Shown: positions 1 through 7,723, numbered from the stretch's first letter. The stretch: 36,169 bases of DNA from Bacillota bacterium (GCA_023458875.1 JAEWXO010000055.1:1-36169), one strand, 5' to 3'. Notes: generated by a model from the letters alone, not told the origin. Made by a program: numbers and translations.

Positions 1-42
1 CGCCGTGAAAGGGCAGCGTCTTAACCTCTTGACCAACGGGCC
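1..42 (-). tRNA. tRNA-Glu (TTC), 3' part cut by the window edge
   Basis: Reading the minus strand from 42 gives the 5' half of a tRNA: acceptor strand GGCCCGT, a D arm, and an anticodon loop CTTTCAC with anticodon TTC. This is the usual Firmicutes tRNA-Glu pattern. The 3' half lies outside the window. It follows the tRNA-Met gene by 6 bases and should be co-transcribed with it. Confidence 0.88.
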
Positions 43-48
43 ATATAA

Positions 49-122
49 TAGCGGCAGTGGGATTCGAACCTACGACCAATCGGGTATGAACCGAGTACTC
101 TAGCCAACTGAGCTATGCCGCC
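49..122 (-). tRNA. tRNA-Met (CAT anticodon)
   Basis: A full cloverleaf reads on the minus strand: acceptor GGCGGCA paired with TGCCGCT (one G-U at the end), D arm with AGTTGG, anticodon loop TTCATAC, T loop TTCGAAT and discriminator A. The anticodon is CAT; the GGCGGC acceptor resembles elongator Met more than initiator Met. An Ile2 tRNA (modified CAT) cannot be fully excluded. CCA is not encoded. There are single mismatches at the top of the anticodon stem (C-U) and in the T stem (A-C), so the stems are slightly weaker than usual. Confidence 0.9.
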
Positions 123-153
123 ATTTACTTTTATGTCGTTTAGCGACTTAATA

Positions 154-182
154 AGTATACTACGATTTAAGCAATATGTCAA
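154..182 (-). promoter_or_regulatory. Vegetative promoter of the tRNA-Met/tRNA-Glu unit
   Basis: On the minus strand a perfect -35 box TTGACA (177-182) and a -10 box TATACT (154-159) are separated by exactly 17 bases. Transcription would start about 147, some 25 bases before the tRNA. A short GTCG/CGAC hairpin lies in between. Confidence 0.8.
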
Positions 183-433
183 CATAAAAATTAAAAAAAT
201 TCTGATTCTTTTTAAATTTGTTGAAAATAAATAATACCGCACAAAAATAATAAGAATAAATGTCGATATTTGAGCTTTGATGTGTAAATCAGGCGTAGTT
301 TTATAATACATCCTGTTTTGTTTATAGCAAAATAAACTAATACAGAGAAAATATGTTTATGTTAAAATAATTACTGTTTCATATTATTCCGGTTCCCTAT
401 ATAGTGTTTAAAATGAGTTGATATTTGAAAAAA
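183..433. other. AT-rich gap without a recognisable gene
   Basis: This stretch between the tRNA promoter and the end of the HEPN gene is very AT-rich. I see no credible ribosome site plus reading frame on either strand. A weak GTTTAT/ATAAAC hairpin on the minus strand near 323-340 could end the HEPN transcript but has no convincing T-run. Confidence 0.5.
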
Positions 434-874
434 TTATTTCGGCTTTCTTTTATGATAGCTTACGAAATCAAAACGAATCTGTTCGGTTATAAATTCGAGC
501 ATTTCTGTCGTTGACTGAAGAAGATCATCTATAGTGTCGGTATCAATATCAAACGGAATATCGGCAGGGTATCTTGTTTCGATGTAGAATCTGTTAAGTG
601 ACGAGCTTTTTGATACCCATTGTCCAAAGTGACTGTCGCAAAGAACAGCCTGTTTACAGAGCCATGTGAGGTTGTGACCGTCATACAGTTTATGCTTTTT
701 GAAAAGCAGATAGCCTTTAAGTGCTTTTTCTATACACTGTTGGCAGTGAAATGCTGCCAGACTGTAACAGCGTGTATCCTTTATCAGGTTTTTTACCGCA
801 AGGTAGTCGAGATTAGCGTGAAATAACCAGTCAAAATATCTGCGGCTGTCGTTGTCCTTATATCCTCTGCCCAT
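434..874 (-). CDS. HEPN domain protein (146 aa)
   Basis: A HEPN-fold protein of the PF05168 type. The family marker is the helix with HCQQCIEKALK at residues 43-53, followed by a GHNL segment (66-69) and a TRYP motif (100-103), all typical of these small all-alpha proteins. Many HEPN proteins are RNases in toxin-antitoxin or defence systems and carry an R-x4-6-H motif; I do not find a clear one here, so RNase activity is doubtful. The gene begins inside the end of the upstream nucleotidyltransferase-like gene (17-base overlap), which is the classic HEPN/MNT pair arrangement and implies translational coupling. Start ATG at 874. The exact role is unknown. Confidence 0.8.
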   Translation of the reverse strand: MGRGYKDNDSRRYFDWLFHANLDYLAVKNLIKDTRCYSLAAFHCQQCIEKALKGYLLFKKHKLYDGHNLTWLCKQAVLCDSHFGQWVSKSSSLNRFYIETRYPADIPFDIDTDTIDDLLQSTTEMLEFITEQIRFDFVSYHKRKPK

Positions 875-1175
875 AAATATAAACTCCTGTATTGTATATT
901 TTCCATGCGAATGTTCCTATTTCAGTACGCAAAGAGTCCCATTCGGATTGTTTATATAAAACAAGGTCATATGGAATTTCGCTGTCAACCTTCATATAAA
1001 GCTTATATTCAAGCTCAGAGGTACTTGGGACATTGTCATCGACTATTATGGCAAGCTTGAAGCTTACTACGTCGCCGGAGGTATTTATTTTATTGCTGAC
1101 AAGAATGATGTTCAGTGGTGAACAGATTTTTTGAATCTCATCAGCGACATTTTTAATAAATTCATTTTCATTCAT
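858..1175 (-). CDS. Degenerate nucleotidyltransferase-like partner of the HEPN protein (105 aa)
   Basis: A small alpha/beta protein that by length, position and C-terminal pattern looks like a minimal nucleotidyltransferase (MNT) domain: a strand resembling the D-hydrophobic-V third-acid strand at residues 70-74, a helix rich in S/W, and a closing K-I-x-x-x-G-x-x-I-Y segment (92-101). The expected G-S and D-x-D active-site signature is not present; the corresponding stretch reads ILVSNK then KLAIIVDD (24-47). It may be a non-catalytic antitoxin-like partner. I start at ATG 1175, behind AAAGGAG, instead of an upstream in-frame ATG at 1250, because the upstream part lies in a non-coding repeat. 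The HEPN gene overlaps its 3' end. Confidence 0.6.
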   Translation of the reverse strand: MNENEFIKNVADEIQKICSPLNIILVSNKINTSGDVVSFKLAIIVDDNVPSTSELEYKLYMKVDSEIPYDLVLYKQSEWDSLRTEIGTFAWKIYNTGVYIYGQRI

Positions 1176-1211
1176 AGTGATTTGTGATTCTCCTTTAAAT
1201 ATTTGGGGGTT

Positions 1212-1321
1212 TCGCTTCTGAGGAAGCGGGCAGGGATTTCGACTCAGCACGAGTCGACCAGGCTTTCCGGTCGCCCTGGACCTTCGGAGGACACCCTACA
1301 CCTTCGGGTAGGGCATGCGCC
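1212..1321 (+). repeat. Hairpin-rich intergenic repeat, copy 1
   Basis: A GC-rich island of consecutive hairpins: CGCTTC/GAAGCG (1213-1228), CGACTC/GAGTCG (1240-1256), CGACC/GGTCG (1255-1273) and CCCTAC/GTAGGG (1294-1313), with TTCG-type loops. The 27 bases 1233-1259 match copy 2 (13760-13786) with one difference. It lies just after the fumarase alpha gene and could also act as a transcription end or mRNA stabiliser. Strand is set only by the copy 2 orientation. Confidence 0.75.
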
Positions 1322-1328
1322 TTAGGGG

Positions 1329-2171
1329 TTATATTTCTGCAGAGGCGTGGCGGGTTACGTGGCAGCCTACGTTTACAGCTACAGGGAGGCCGGCAATGTG
1401 GGTTGGGTGCTCTTCGATGTTTACGGCAAGGGCTGTAACTGTTCCGCCAAAGCCCTGAGGGCCTATTCCGAGGCGGTTTATGCTGTCGAGCATCTGTTTT
1501 TCAAGAGATGCATATAAAGGCTTTTCGTTTCTTACCGATATATCACGGCACAGGGCTTTTTTGGCAAGAAAAGCACAGTGCTCAAAGCTGCCGCCGATGC
1601 CTACGCCTACAACGATAGGAGGGCAAGGGTTGCTTCCGGCATCTGAAATAGTATCTGTAACATATTTTATAATGTCGTCGGTTGTTGCCGATGGAGTGAA
1701 CATTTTTATTGATGACATATTTTCACTTCCGAAGCCCTTAGGACAGACATCTATTTTTACTTTATCTCCGTCTGCTATTGTGGTGTGTATGACAGCAGGT
1801 GTATTGTTTCCTGTATTTACACGTTCAAGAGGGTCGCCGACAATGGAACATCTGAGATATCCGTCCTTATAACCTCTTGCAACACCGTTATTTATGGCTT
1901 CATAGAGATTTCCGCCTTCAAAATGAACGTCCTGGCCTATCTCAATAAATATGATCGCCATACCGGTATCCTGACATATTGCGATATCGCAGTCCTTTGC
2001 GGCCTGAATATTGCTGCAAAGATCGTCAAATACCGACTTTCCTGAAGGAGACTGCTCAATATTTTTACATTCGTAAATACGCTGCTCAAGGCTTTGAGGA
2101 AGTATTCTGTTTGCTTTTATACAAAGCTCTCTTACTTTGTCTTCAATAATATCAACATTTATATTTCTCAT
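1329..2171 (-). CDS. Class I fumarate hydratase / tartrate dehydratase alpha (N-terminal) subunit
   Basis: The 280-residue N-terminal half of an iron-sulfur fumarase/L(+)-tartrate dehydratase, which interconverts fumarate and malate (or dehydrates tartrate) when joined to a beta subunit. Supporting motifs are CQDTG (66-70), the PKGFGSENMS segment (144-153), and VGVGIGG (188-194). Cys66, Cys183 and Cys199 are candidate cluster ligands. Length fits the separate alpha subunit of two-subunit enzymes. Its ATG is 2 bases past the amidohydrolase stop, behind GAAGGT, so it is the last gene of the fabD operon. The beta subunit, normally adjacent, is not present in this window. Substrate (fumarate or tartrate) is not decided by sequence. 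Confidence 0.88.
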   Translation of the reverse strand: MRNINVDIIEDKVRELCIKANRILPQSLEQRIYECKNIEQSPSGKSVFDDLCSNIQAAKDCDIAICQDTGMAIIFIEIGQDVHFEGGNLYEAINNGVARGYKDGYLRCSIVGDPLERVNTGNNTPAVIHTTIADGDKVKIDVCPKGFGSENMSSIKMFTPSATTDDIIKYVTDTISDAGSNPCPPIVVGVGIGGSFEHCAFLAKKALCRDISVRNEKPLYASLEKQMLDSINRLGIGPQGFGGTVTALAVNIEEHPTHIAGLPVAVNVGCHVTRHASAEI

Positions 2172-2173
2172 AT

Positions 2174-3343
2174 TTATGACCTTCTTTGGTATAATGTTAT
2201 TTCTCCGTTTATCATTACAAGTGAAGGATCACTCATAATATCAAGAGGATCGGAGCTGTAAAGCTGAATATCAGCGTCCTTGCCTGCCTCAATGCTTCCT
2301 GTCAGGTCTGCTATTCCTGTTATTTCGGCAGCGTTTATGGTGATTGCGCGCAGGGCCTCGTTATAGTCAAGTCCGCCCTTTACTGCAGCAGCAGCATTTA
2401 CCGGGAGATACTGAATGGGAATAACAGGGTGATCAGTGCATATGGCAGTCTTTACACCGTGATTATAAAGCTCACCGGCTGTTTTTATACTGTGATTGCG
2501 AAGCTCAGGCTTTGAACGGTCGCACATTACAGGGCCTATTATTGCATAGGCGTTATCTTCTGCTATAAGATCAGGTATAATATGTCCTTCTGTTGCATGA
2601 ACAAGCACAAAATCAATATTAAATTCCTTTGATATGCGTATGGCTGTAAGAATATCATCAGCACGATGACAGTGAAAATATGCTTTCTGCTCATGATTTA
2701 AAAGGGGAATTGTTGCTTCAAGCTTTATGTCAAACTCAGGCGGATCGTTGTTTTCGCTGTCTTTTATATAGTTCTGGGTGTCTTCAAGATATTTTGCGGA
2801 TTTTGATAGGTGTTCGCGTATAAGTCCTACGGTAGCCATTCGTGTTATCGGTGTCTCATCCCTTTCGTTATAAGCTGTTTTGGGATTTTCACCAAGTGCG
2901 AATTTTATTCCGGAGGTTCTTACTGTCATTTTTTCAATGCGTCTGCCGTTTGTTTTGATTGCATATATCTGGCCGCCTATAGGATTGGCGCTTCCAGGAG
3001 AGCTTAATACGCATGTTATTCCTCTGCTGCGTGCCTCTTCAAAACAGTGGTCAAACGGGTTTATTCCGTCTATTGCTTTTATATGAGGAGTAACTGGATC
3101 TGTCTGTTCATTGCAGTCATCAGACTCAAAGCCTACGCCGTCACCTATTATGCCAAGGTGTGTATGCGCATCAATGAATCCCGGAATAAGCATCTGTCCG
3201 CATGCATCTATATCATCTTTTGCAGGAGATATTTTCCCATTGCCTATACCGGTTATTTTACTCCCGGTTATTTCTACCCAGCCGTTTTTTATAACGTCAT
3301 TTTTTTTATTCATTGTGTGTATCTGTGCATTGTAGATTTTCAA
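2174..3343 (-). CDS. Metal-dependent amidohydrolase family protein (389 aa)
   Basis: A cytoplasmic amidohydrolase-superfamily enzyme with the usual small beta domain at the N-terminus, a TIM barrel, and return to the beta domain at the C-terminus (ending with a GKDAD segment near 355). Metal ligands are visible: HTH at 60-62, HCH at 224-226, HATEGH at 249-254 and TDH at 303-305. The family includes imidazolonepropionase-like and prolidase-like enzymes, and the substrate cannot be told from sequence. The start is TTG at 3343, chosen because AAGGTGAT sits 6 bases upstream; the first ATG is 11 codons in. It lies 9 bases after aroK and 2 before fumarase alpha, so it is in the same operon. Confidence 0.85.
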   Translation of the reverse strand: MKIYNAQIHTMNKKNDVIKNGWVEITGSKITGIGNGKISPAKDDIDACGQMLIPGFIDAHTHLGIIGDGVGFESDDCNEQTDPVTPHIKAIDGINPFDHCFEEARSRGITCVLSSPGSANPIGGQIYAIKTNGRRIEKMTVRTSGIKFALGENPKTAYNERDETPITRMATVGLIREHLSKSAKYLEDTQNYIKDSENNDPPEFDIKLEATIPLLNHEQKAYFHCHRADDILTAIRISKEFNIDFVLVHATEGHIIPDLIAEDNAYAIIGPVMCDRSKPELRNHSIKTAGELYNHGVKTAICTDHPVIPIQYLPVNAAAAVKGGLDYNEALRAITINAAEITGIADLTGSIEAGKDADIQLYSSDPLDIMSDPSLVMINGEITLYQRRS

Positions 3344-3352
3344 AGTATCACC

Positions 3353-3856
3353 TTACTTTTTAATAAGCTTTAATTTTGATATAATATCTTCACATATCTT
3401 TGATGCAGTAGCGTCTGCGTTTATAGATACAGATGAATTTTTAAGATATATGCTTTGTCTCTGATCAAATATATTTTTCAGCTCTTTTTTTGAATTGTTC
3501 ATTACGAGAGGTCTGTTTTTGTCACCTTTGATTCTTTCATAACATGTCTGAAACGATACGTCAAGGAATATTACTTCGCCGTTCTGATTTGCAATTTTTG
3601 CACTGTTATCGTTAAGAATTGTTCCGCCTCCACACGCAATAATATTATTCTGACAGGAAAGCTCGATTATGGCTGACGCCTCGGCTTCTCTGAAATAAGC
3701 CTCTCCCTTTGAAGAAAATATTTCAGGGATGCTCATTTTTTCCTTTTCGGTTATATATGAGTCAAGGTCTGTAAATTTCATACCCAGTCTGCCCGAAAGC
3801 ATGGTGCCTATTGTTGATTTTCCGCATCCCATAAATCCGCATAGATAGATTGTCAT
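3353..3856 (-). CDS. aroK: Shikimate kinase
   Basis: Phosphorylates shikimate to shikimate 3-phosphate with ATP, step five of the chorismate pathway. The P-loop GFMGCGKST is at 7-15, the shikimate-binding acid pair around Asp30/Asp32, Arg56 follows, then the GGG loop at 76-78, and the lid arginine in NRPL at 114-117. The length of 167 residues is normal. Its ATG overlaps the aroE stop as ATGA and its ribosome site AGGTG lies in the aroE end, so the two shikimate genes are coupled. Confidence 0.96.
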   Translation of the reverse strand: MTIYLCGFMGCGKSTIGTMLSGRLGMKFTDLDSYITEKEKMSIPEIFSSKGEAYFREAEASAIIELSCQNNIIACGGGTILNDNSAKIANQNGEVIFLDVSFQTCYERIKGDKNRPLVMNNSKKELKNIFDQRQSIYLKNSSVSINADATASKICEDIISKLKLIKK

Positions 3857-4686
3857 CTGAAGTCACCTGCTATTATTTTATTCGTTTTTTCTATTATATC
3901 GTTTACCTGATCATCTGAATAATGCGCATCATGCCATATTTCATGTGCCCTTACTGCCTGATAAACGAGCATTGCTGTACCGCCTGAAGCCGGTTTACCA
4001 AGTTCTCTTGCCGTTCTGACAAGCATGGTTTCAACAGGGTTGTATACTACATCAAATACACTGCCGCACTTTTTTATAACTTCACGTGATACGGGACAGG
4101 CGTTTATTTCAGGATACATTCCGACAGGAGAAGCGTTTATAATTAAATCGTAACTGTCGCATACCTGGTTTATATCGGTTATTTTTATCTGTGAAACGGA
4201 ATACAGGACATTTATCTCGGCAATCAGAGCATTTGCGGCATCTATGGCTTCAGGTATTATTGCAAGTGTCAGGTCTGCATGATGACGTGCCGCTTCTATG
4301 GCTATCATTCTGCCGACACCACCGCAGCCGATAATCATAACCTTTCCGGAGAGCGGCATGGATTTTACGGAACGCAGAAATCCGTCACAGTCAGTGTTAT
4401 AGCCGATAGATTTTCCGTTTGTGTTATGTACGCAGTTTACTGAACTGTAACGTCTGGCGGATTCATCAAGAATATCTATGAATGGAATAATATCTCTCTT
4501 ATATGGAATAGTTATATTATAGCCGCACAGCTGTCTGAGTGAGGTAGCAGCAACGCTGAAATTTTCATAAGGTATGTCTGTACAGTCATATTCAGCCTGT
4601 ATATTGCTTAGTCTGAACAATTCCGAGTGGATGAAAGGAGACATTGAATGTCCCAGAGGATGACCGATAAGTGTATATTTCTGCAT
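3853..4686 (-). CDS. aroE: Shikimate dehydrogenase
   Basis: NADPH-dependent reduction of 3-dehydroshikimate to shikimate. The N-terminal substrate domain shows HSMSP (13-17), the NITIPYK segment with the catalytic lysine at 63, and NTDCDGF with Asp99. The nucleotide domain has the glycine-rich GCGGVGR at 120-126. The length of 277 residues is typical. It is placed 21 bases after fabD with a GGAGG ribosome site and overlaps aroK by 4 bases. Association of aroE/aroK with fabD is a local operon choice and not a pathway link. Confidence 0.96.
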   Translation of the reverse strand: MQKYTLIGHPLGHSMSPFIHSELFRLSNIQAEYDCTDIPYENFSVAATSLRQLCGYNITIPYKRDIIPFIDILDESARRYSSVNCVHNTNGKSIGYNTDCDGFLRSVKSMPLSGKVMIIGCGGVGRMIAIEAARHHADLTLAIIPEAIDAANALIAEINVLYSVSQIKITDINQVCDSYDLIINASPVGMYPEINACPVSREVIKKCGSVFDVVYNPVETMLVRTARELGKPASGGTAMLVYQAVRAHEIWHDAHYSDDQVNDIIEKTNKIIAGDFR

Positions 4687-4707
4687 GTTTAAAATCCTCC
4701 GTATAAA

Positions 4708-5616
4708 TTAAAATTCTGCATTTTCAAGTGTCTGAACACTTTCGATGTTAAATGCAGTTACATCTGTAAGTGTTTTCTTTACAAGTCCTGTAAGTGTTTT
4801 TCCCGGGCCAAGCTCAATATATCTGTCAAATCCCTGAGACCTGATAGCCTGAAGCTCATCGGTGAATCTCACCGGTGATACGGTATGTGCGGCAAGGATC
4901 GACGGCATATCAGAAAAATCAGTTAGCTCAGCGCCGGTAAGGTTTGAAAAGAATTTTACTGTTGGTTTCTTAAAGCTTACGTTTTTGATTTTTTCAAAAA
5001 ATTCAATGCTTGCAGGCTTCATTATTTCTGAATGAAATGCGGATTCTACTTTAAGCGGCATAACTCGTGCCTTTAATGCTGTAAGCTTTTCGGCGGCTGC
5101 GTCAACAGCAGATGCATTACCGGCTATTACAGTCTGAAGAGGGGAGTTGTAGTTTACCGGAACAACATATCCGTCAACAGATGCACAGACTTCTTCTATC
5201 TGTTCCGCTGGCAGCTTAAGAACTGCGGCCATTTTCCCGTCTGTTTTGCCGGCAACCTTGTCAAATGCCTCAGAACGTGATTTTATTACTGAAAAGCCTT
5301 CTTCAAGTGAGAGCATTCCGGCTGCAATCATAGCGGCGTATTCACCAAGGGAATGACCTGCAACGGCTTCAAATGTAAGACCGTTTTTCTTTGCGGCCTC
5401 AAAACATAAAAGGGAATCGGCCATAATGGCAGGCTGGGAGTATATTGTACGTGAAAGTTCAGTAAAGCTTTCGTCAAAACATACTTTTTTCAGGTCAAAC
5501 CCCAGAATTTCGGAGCCTTTGTCATAGATATATCCAAGTTCGGGATATTTTTCATATATATCCTTTCCCATTCCGGAATACTGTGAACCCTGTCCTGCAA
5601 ACAATATAATATTCAT
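4708..5616 (-). CDS. fabD: Malonyl-CoA:ACP transacylase
   Basis: Moves the malonyl group from CoA to acyl carrier protein, supplying the extender for FabF/FabH. It has the N-terminal GQGSQ (9-13), the nucleophile GHSLGEY with Ser89, and the catalytic histidine in AFHSE at 195. At 302 residues it is full length. Unusually, it is not inside the fatty acid cluster but divergent from fabH across a 283-base gap, heading an operon with aroE, aroK, an amidohydrolase and fumarase alpha. ATG at 5616 with AAAGGA upstream. Confidence 0.97.
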   Translation of the reverse strand: MNIILFAGQGSQYSGMGKDIYEKYPELGYIYDKGSEILGFDLKKVCFDESFTELSRTIYSQPAIMADSLLCFEAAKKNGLTFEAVAGHSLGEYAAMIAAGMLSLEEGFSVIKSRSEAFDKVAGKTDGKMAAVLKLPAEQIEEVCASVDGYVVPVNYNSPLQTVIAGNASAVDAAAEKLTALKARVMPLKVESAFHSEIMKPASIEFFEKIKNVSFKKPTVKFFSNLTGAELTDFSDMPSILAAHTVSPVRFTDELQAIRSQGFDRYIELGPGKTLTGLVKKTLTDVTAFNIESVQTLENAEF

Positions 5617-5648
5617 AAATAATTCTTTCCTTTCGCATCGTCAAATTG

Positions 5649-5693
5649 CACAATTGTGTAGAAAATTATACGTATTTTTCTACAATTCAATTG
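5649..5693 (-). promoter_or_regulatory. fabD promoter with overlapping palindromes
   Basis: On the minus strand a perfect -10 box TATAAT lies at 5665-5670; the matching -35 position (5688-5693, CAATTG) is poor. The start point near 5658 falls on the 10-base palindrome CACAATTGTG (5649-5658). A second palindrome TTCAATTGAA (5686-5695) covers the -35 position, and TAGAAAA/TTTTCTA arms (5660-5683) flank the -10. The layout fits a repressor-controlled promoter. The controlling protein is not known from sequence. Confidence 0.45.
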
Positions 5694-5730
5694 AAATTTT
5701 TTTTGTTAGCATTATTAGTTATTTGTTTTG

Positions 5731-5759
5731 TTGCAAATATATCAAAAATAGTTTAAAAT
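5731..5759 (+). promoter_or_regulatory. Candidate promoter of the fabH-acpP cluster
   Basis: TTGCAA (5731-5736), 17 bases, TAAAAT (5754-5759) precede fabH on the plus strand, giving a leader of about 130 bases. The gap is very AT-rich, so other -10-like boxes exist (for example TATAAT near 5782). Confidence 0.35.
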
Positions 5760-5899
5760 AGAATCTAAGTAGATGTAAGATTATAATTATTTTCATTGGT
5801 ATGATTATATCTGGTATCTTCCAAGAATTCTATATTTATTATATTTTTATCATAACATAAAAATTGAAATAAAACAACTTTATACAGGAGGAAAATTTA

Positions 5900-6889
5900 T
5901 TGCAAGGTATAAAAATTTTAGGCACTTCCTCATATGTTCCGGAAACAACAGTATTAAATGATGATTTTGCAAAAATTATCGAGACCAGTGATGAGTGGAT
6001 ATCGACAAGGACCGGCATAAAAAAGAGACACTTTGCGATGGGAATGCCCACATGGCAAATGGGTTATAATGCTGCTGTAAAAGCCATTGAAAACTCAGGA
6101 ATATCCAAGGAAGATATTGACCTTATAATATGTACGACAGTTACTCCTGATACGCTTACTCCGTCTACAGCCTGTATTATTCAGCGTGAACTCGGTGCAT
6201 ACGGATGTATGGCAATGGATATAAACTGTGCATGCTCAGGATTTGTATATGCTGTTGATGTGGCACAGAAATATCTTATGTCAGGGGATGTAAAAAAGGT
6301 TCTGGTCGTAAGTGCGGAGATACTGACAAAATATGTTGATTATAAAGACAGGTCGTCATGCATTTTATTCGGAGACGGAGCTGCAGCTGCGGTTATTGAG
6401 TCAGCAGCTGCGCCTTACAGCAGTTTTCTTGGTGCTGACGGACGAGGAGCGGATTATCTTAAGACCTCAAGTCTTAACAATCAGCGTCATCCGTTTTTTA
6501 AGATAAAGAATATAGATTATGAAAAACCGTCAGACAATGATGGCCTGCTTTTTCAGGACGGAAAAGAAGTATATAAATTTGCAGTAGGGATGATGCCTCA
6601 CGCCATTAATAAAGTGGTTGAAAAAGCCGGATTATCATACGATGATATTGATATGATTATTCCTCATCAGGCAAATATAAGAATTATCCAGACTGCTGCT
6701 TCAAAGCTTGGTATTTCTATGGAAAAGTTCTATCTTAATATAAGTGATTACGGAAATACATCAAGCGCGAGCATTCCTATTGCTCTTAATGAAATCATCG
6801 AAAGAGGCGTAATCAAACGTGGCGATACCATCGTCTTGGTTGGGTTCGGAGCAGGACTGACTTATGGTGCAGTATGCATCAAGTATTAA
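5900..6889 (+). CDS. fabH: 3-oxoacyl-ACP synthase III (initiating condensing enzyme)
   Basis: Condenses acetyl-CoA (or a branched primer) with malonyl-ACP to start fatty acid synthesis. The Cys-His-Asn triad is complete: Cys112 in ACSGF, His256 in PHQAN and Asn286 in YGNTSS. At 329 residues it is standard. The start is TTG at 5900, supported by AGGAGG at 5886-5891 with 8-base spacing and no better ATG. It is the first gene of the plus-strand FAS/ACC cluster and is followed by fabG after 37 bases. Confidence 0.97.
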   Translation: MQGIKILGTSSYVPETTVLNDDFAKIIETSDEWISTRTGIKKRHFAMGMPTWQMGYNAAVKAIENSGISKEDIDLIICTTVTPDTLTPSTACIIQRELGAYGCMAMDINCACSGFVYAVDVAQKYLMSGDVKKVLVVSAEILTKYVDYKDRSSCILFGDGAAAAVIESAAAPYSSFLGADGRGADYLKTSSLNNQRHPFFKIKNIDYEKPSDNDGLLFQDGKEVYKFAVGMMPHAINKVVEKAGLSYDDIDMIIPHQANIRIIQTAASKLGISMEKFYLNISDYGNTSSASIPIALNEIIERGVIKRGDTIVLVGFGAGLTYGAVCIKY

Positions 6890-6926
6890 AGGATATTTAC
6901 AAAAGTAAAAGGGGGAGTCTGATCTG

Positions 6927-7673
6927 ATGGCATATACAGTAATTGTTACAGGCGCTGTGCAGGGTATTGGCGCAGCAATAGCTGAAAGGCTTGCGAAGGA
7001 CGGTATGAATATTGCAATAAATTGCAGAAGCAAAGAGAGAATTGAAAATGGCGGAGAACAGCTTGCAGAAAAGCTACGCTCTTCTTACGGAATAGAAGCA
7101 GAATGTTTTGCAGCTGATGTTTCAGACTTTGATCAGTGCAAGGCAATGGTCGAACAGGTTAAAGAACGTTTCGGAAAGATTGATTTTCTTGTTAATAACG
7201 CAGGAATTACAAGTGACGGCTTGCTGGCAAGAATGCCTGAGGAGTCTTATGACAAGGTAATTGCGGCAAATCAGAAAAGTGTATTTAACATGATGAAGCT
7301 TCTGAGCAATATAATGTTAAAGCAGAAAAGCGGCAGAATAGTAAATATCTCATCTGTAGCCGGACTTTATGGAAATCCCGGACAGTTCAATTATTCAGCC
7401 TCAAAAGCGGCAATAATAGGAATGACAAAATCTGCAGCAAAGGAGCTTGGTTCAAGGGGAATCACAGTAAATGCTGTTGCTCCCGGACTTATTGAGACTC
7501 CGATGACAGATGCACTGAGTGATGAAAAGAAAAAAGAAATCTTCAATATGATAGCTCTTAAAAGGTTTGGTCGCGCAGATGAGGTTGCGGGAGTCGTTTC
7601 TTTTCTGCTTTCTGATGATGCGGCATATATAACAGGGCAGACAATAGAAATCTCAGGCGGCTTGTCAATGTAA
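6927..7673 (+). CDS. fabG: 3-oxoacyl-ACP reductase
   Basis: NADPH-dependent short-chain dehydrogenase that reduces 3-ketoacyl-ACP to 3-hydroxyacyl-ACP. The Rossmann motif TGAVQGIG is at 8-15, NNAG at 90-93, and the catalytic Ser143, Tyr156 and Lys160 (YSASK) are in place. Length is 248 residues. GGGGGAG stands before the ATG. In related clusters fabK and fabD often sit between fabH and fabG; neither is here. Confidence 0.96.
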   Translation: MAYTVIVTGAVQGIGAAIAERLAKDGMNIAINCRSKERIENGGEQLAEKLRSSYGIEAECFAADVSDFDQCKAMVEQVKERFGKIDFLVNNAGITSDGLLARMPEESYDKVIAANQKSVFNMMKLLSNIMLKQKSGRIVNISSVAGLYGNPGQFNYSASKAAIIGMTKSAAKELGSRGITVNAVAPGLIETPMTDALSDEKKKEIFNMIALKRFGRADEVAGVVSFLLSDDAAYITGQTIEISGGLSM

Positions 7674-7723
7674 TCAGGTGCAAGGAAAATTTAAAGGCGC
7701 ATATTGGAAAGGGGAAAAAGAGT

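Noticed and set aside
21..311. A 96-codon minus-strand reading frame over the tRNA region
   Set aside because: It runs through the tRNA-Met gene and into tRNA-Glu, and lacks a ribosome site; the tRNAs explain the sequence.
1176..1250. N-terminal extension of the nucleotidyltransferase-like gene to ATG 1250
   Set aside because: The extra codons fall in the hairpin repeat and the ribosome site AAAGGAG lies just before the inner ATG 1175.
1480..1872. Plus-strand frame (130 codons) inside fumarase alpha
   Set aside because: It is antisense to a clear enzyme gene with all family motifs and has no promoter or ribosome site.
5641..5899. FapR operator between fabD and fabH
   Set aside because: No sequence resembling the TTAGTACCT-type FapR site is seen; the palindromes present are different.
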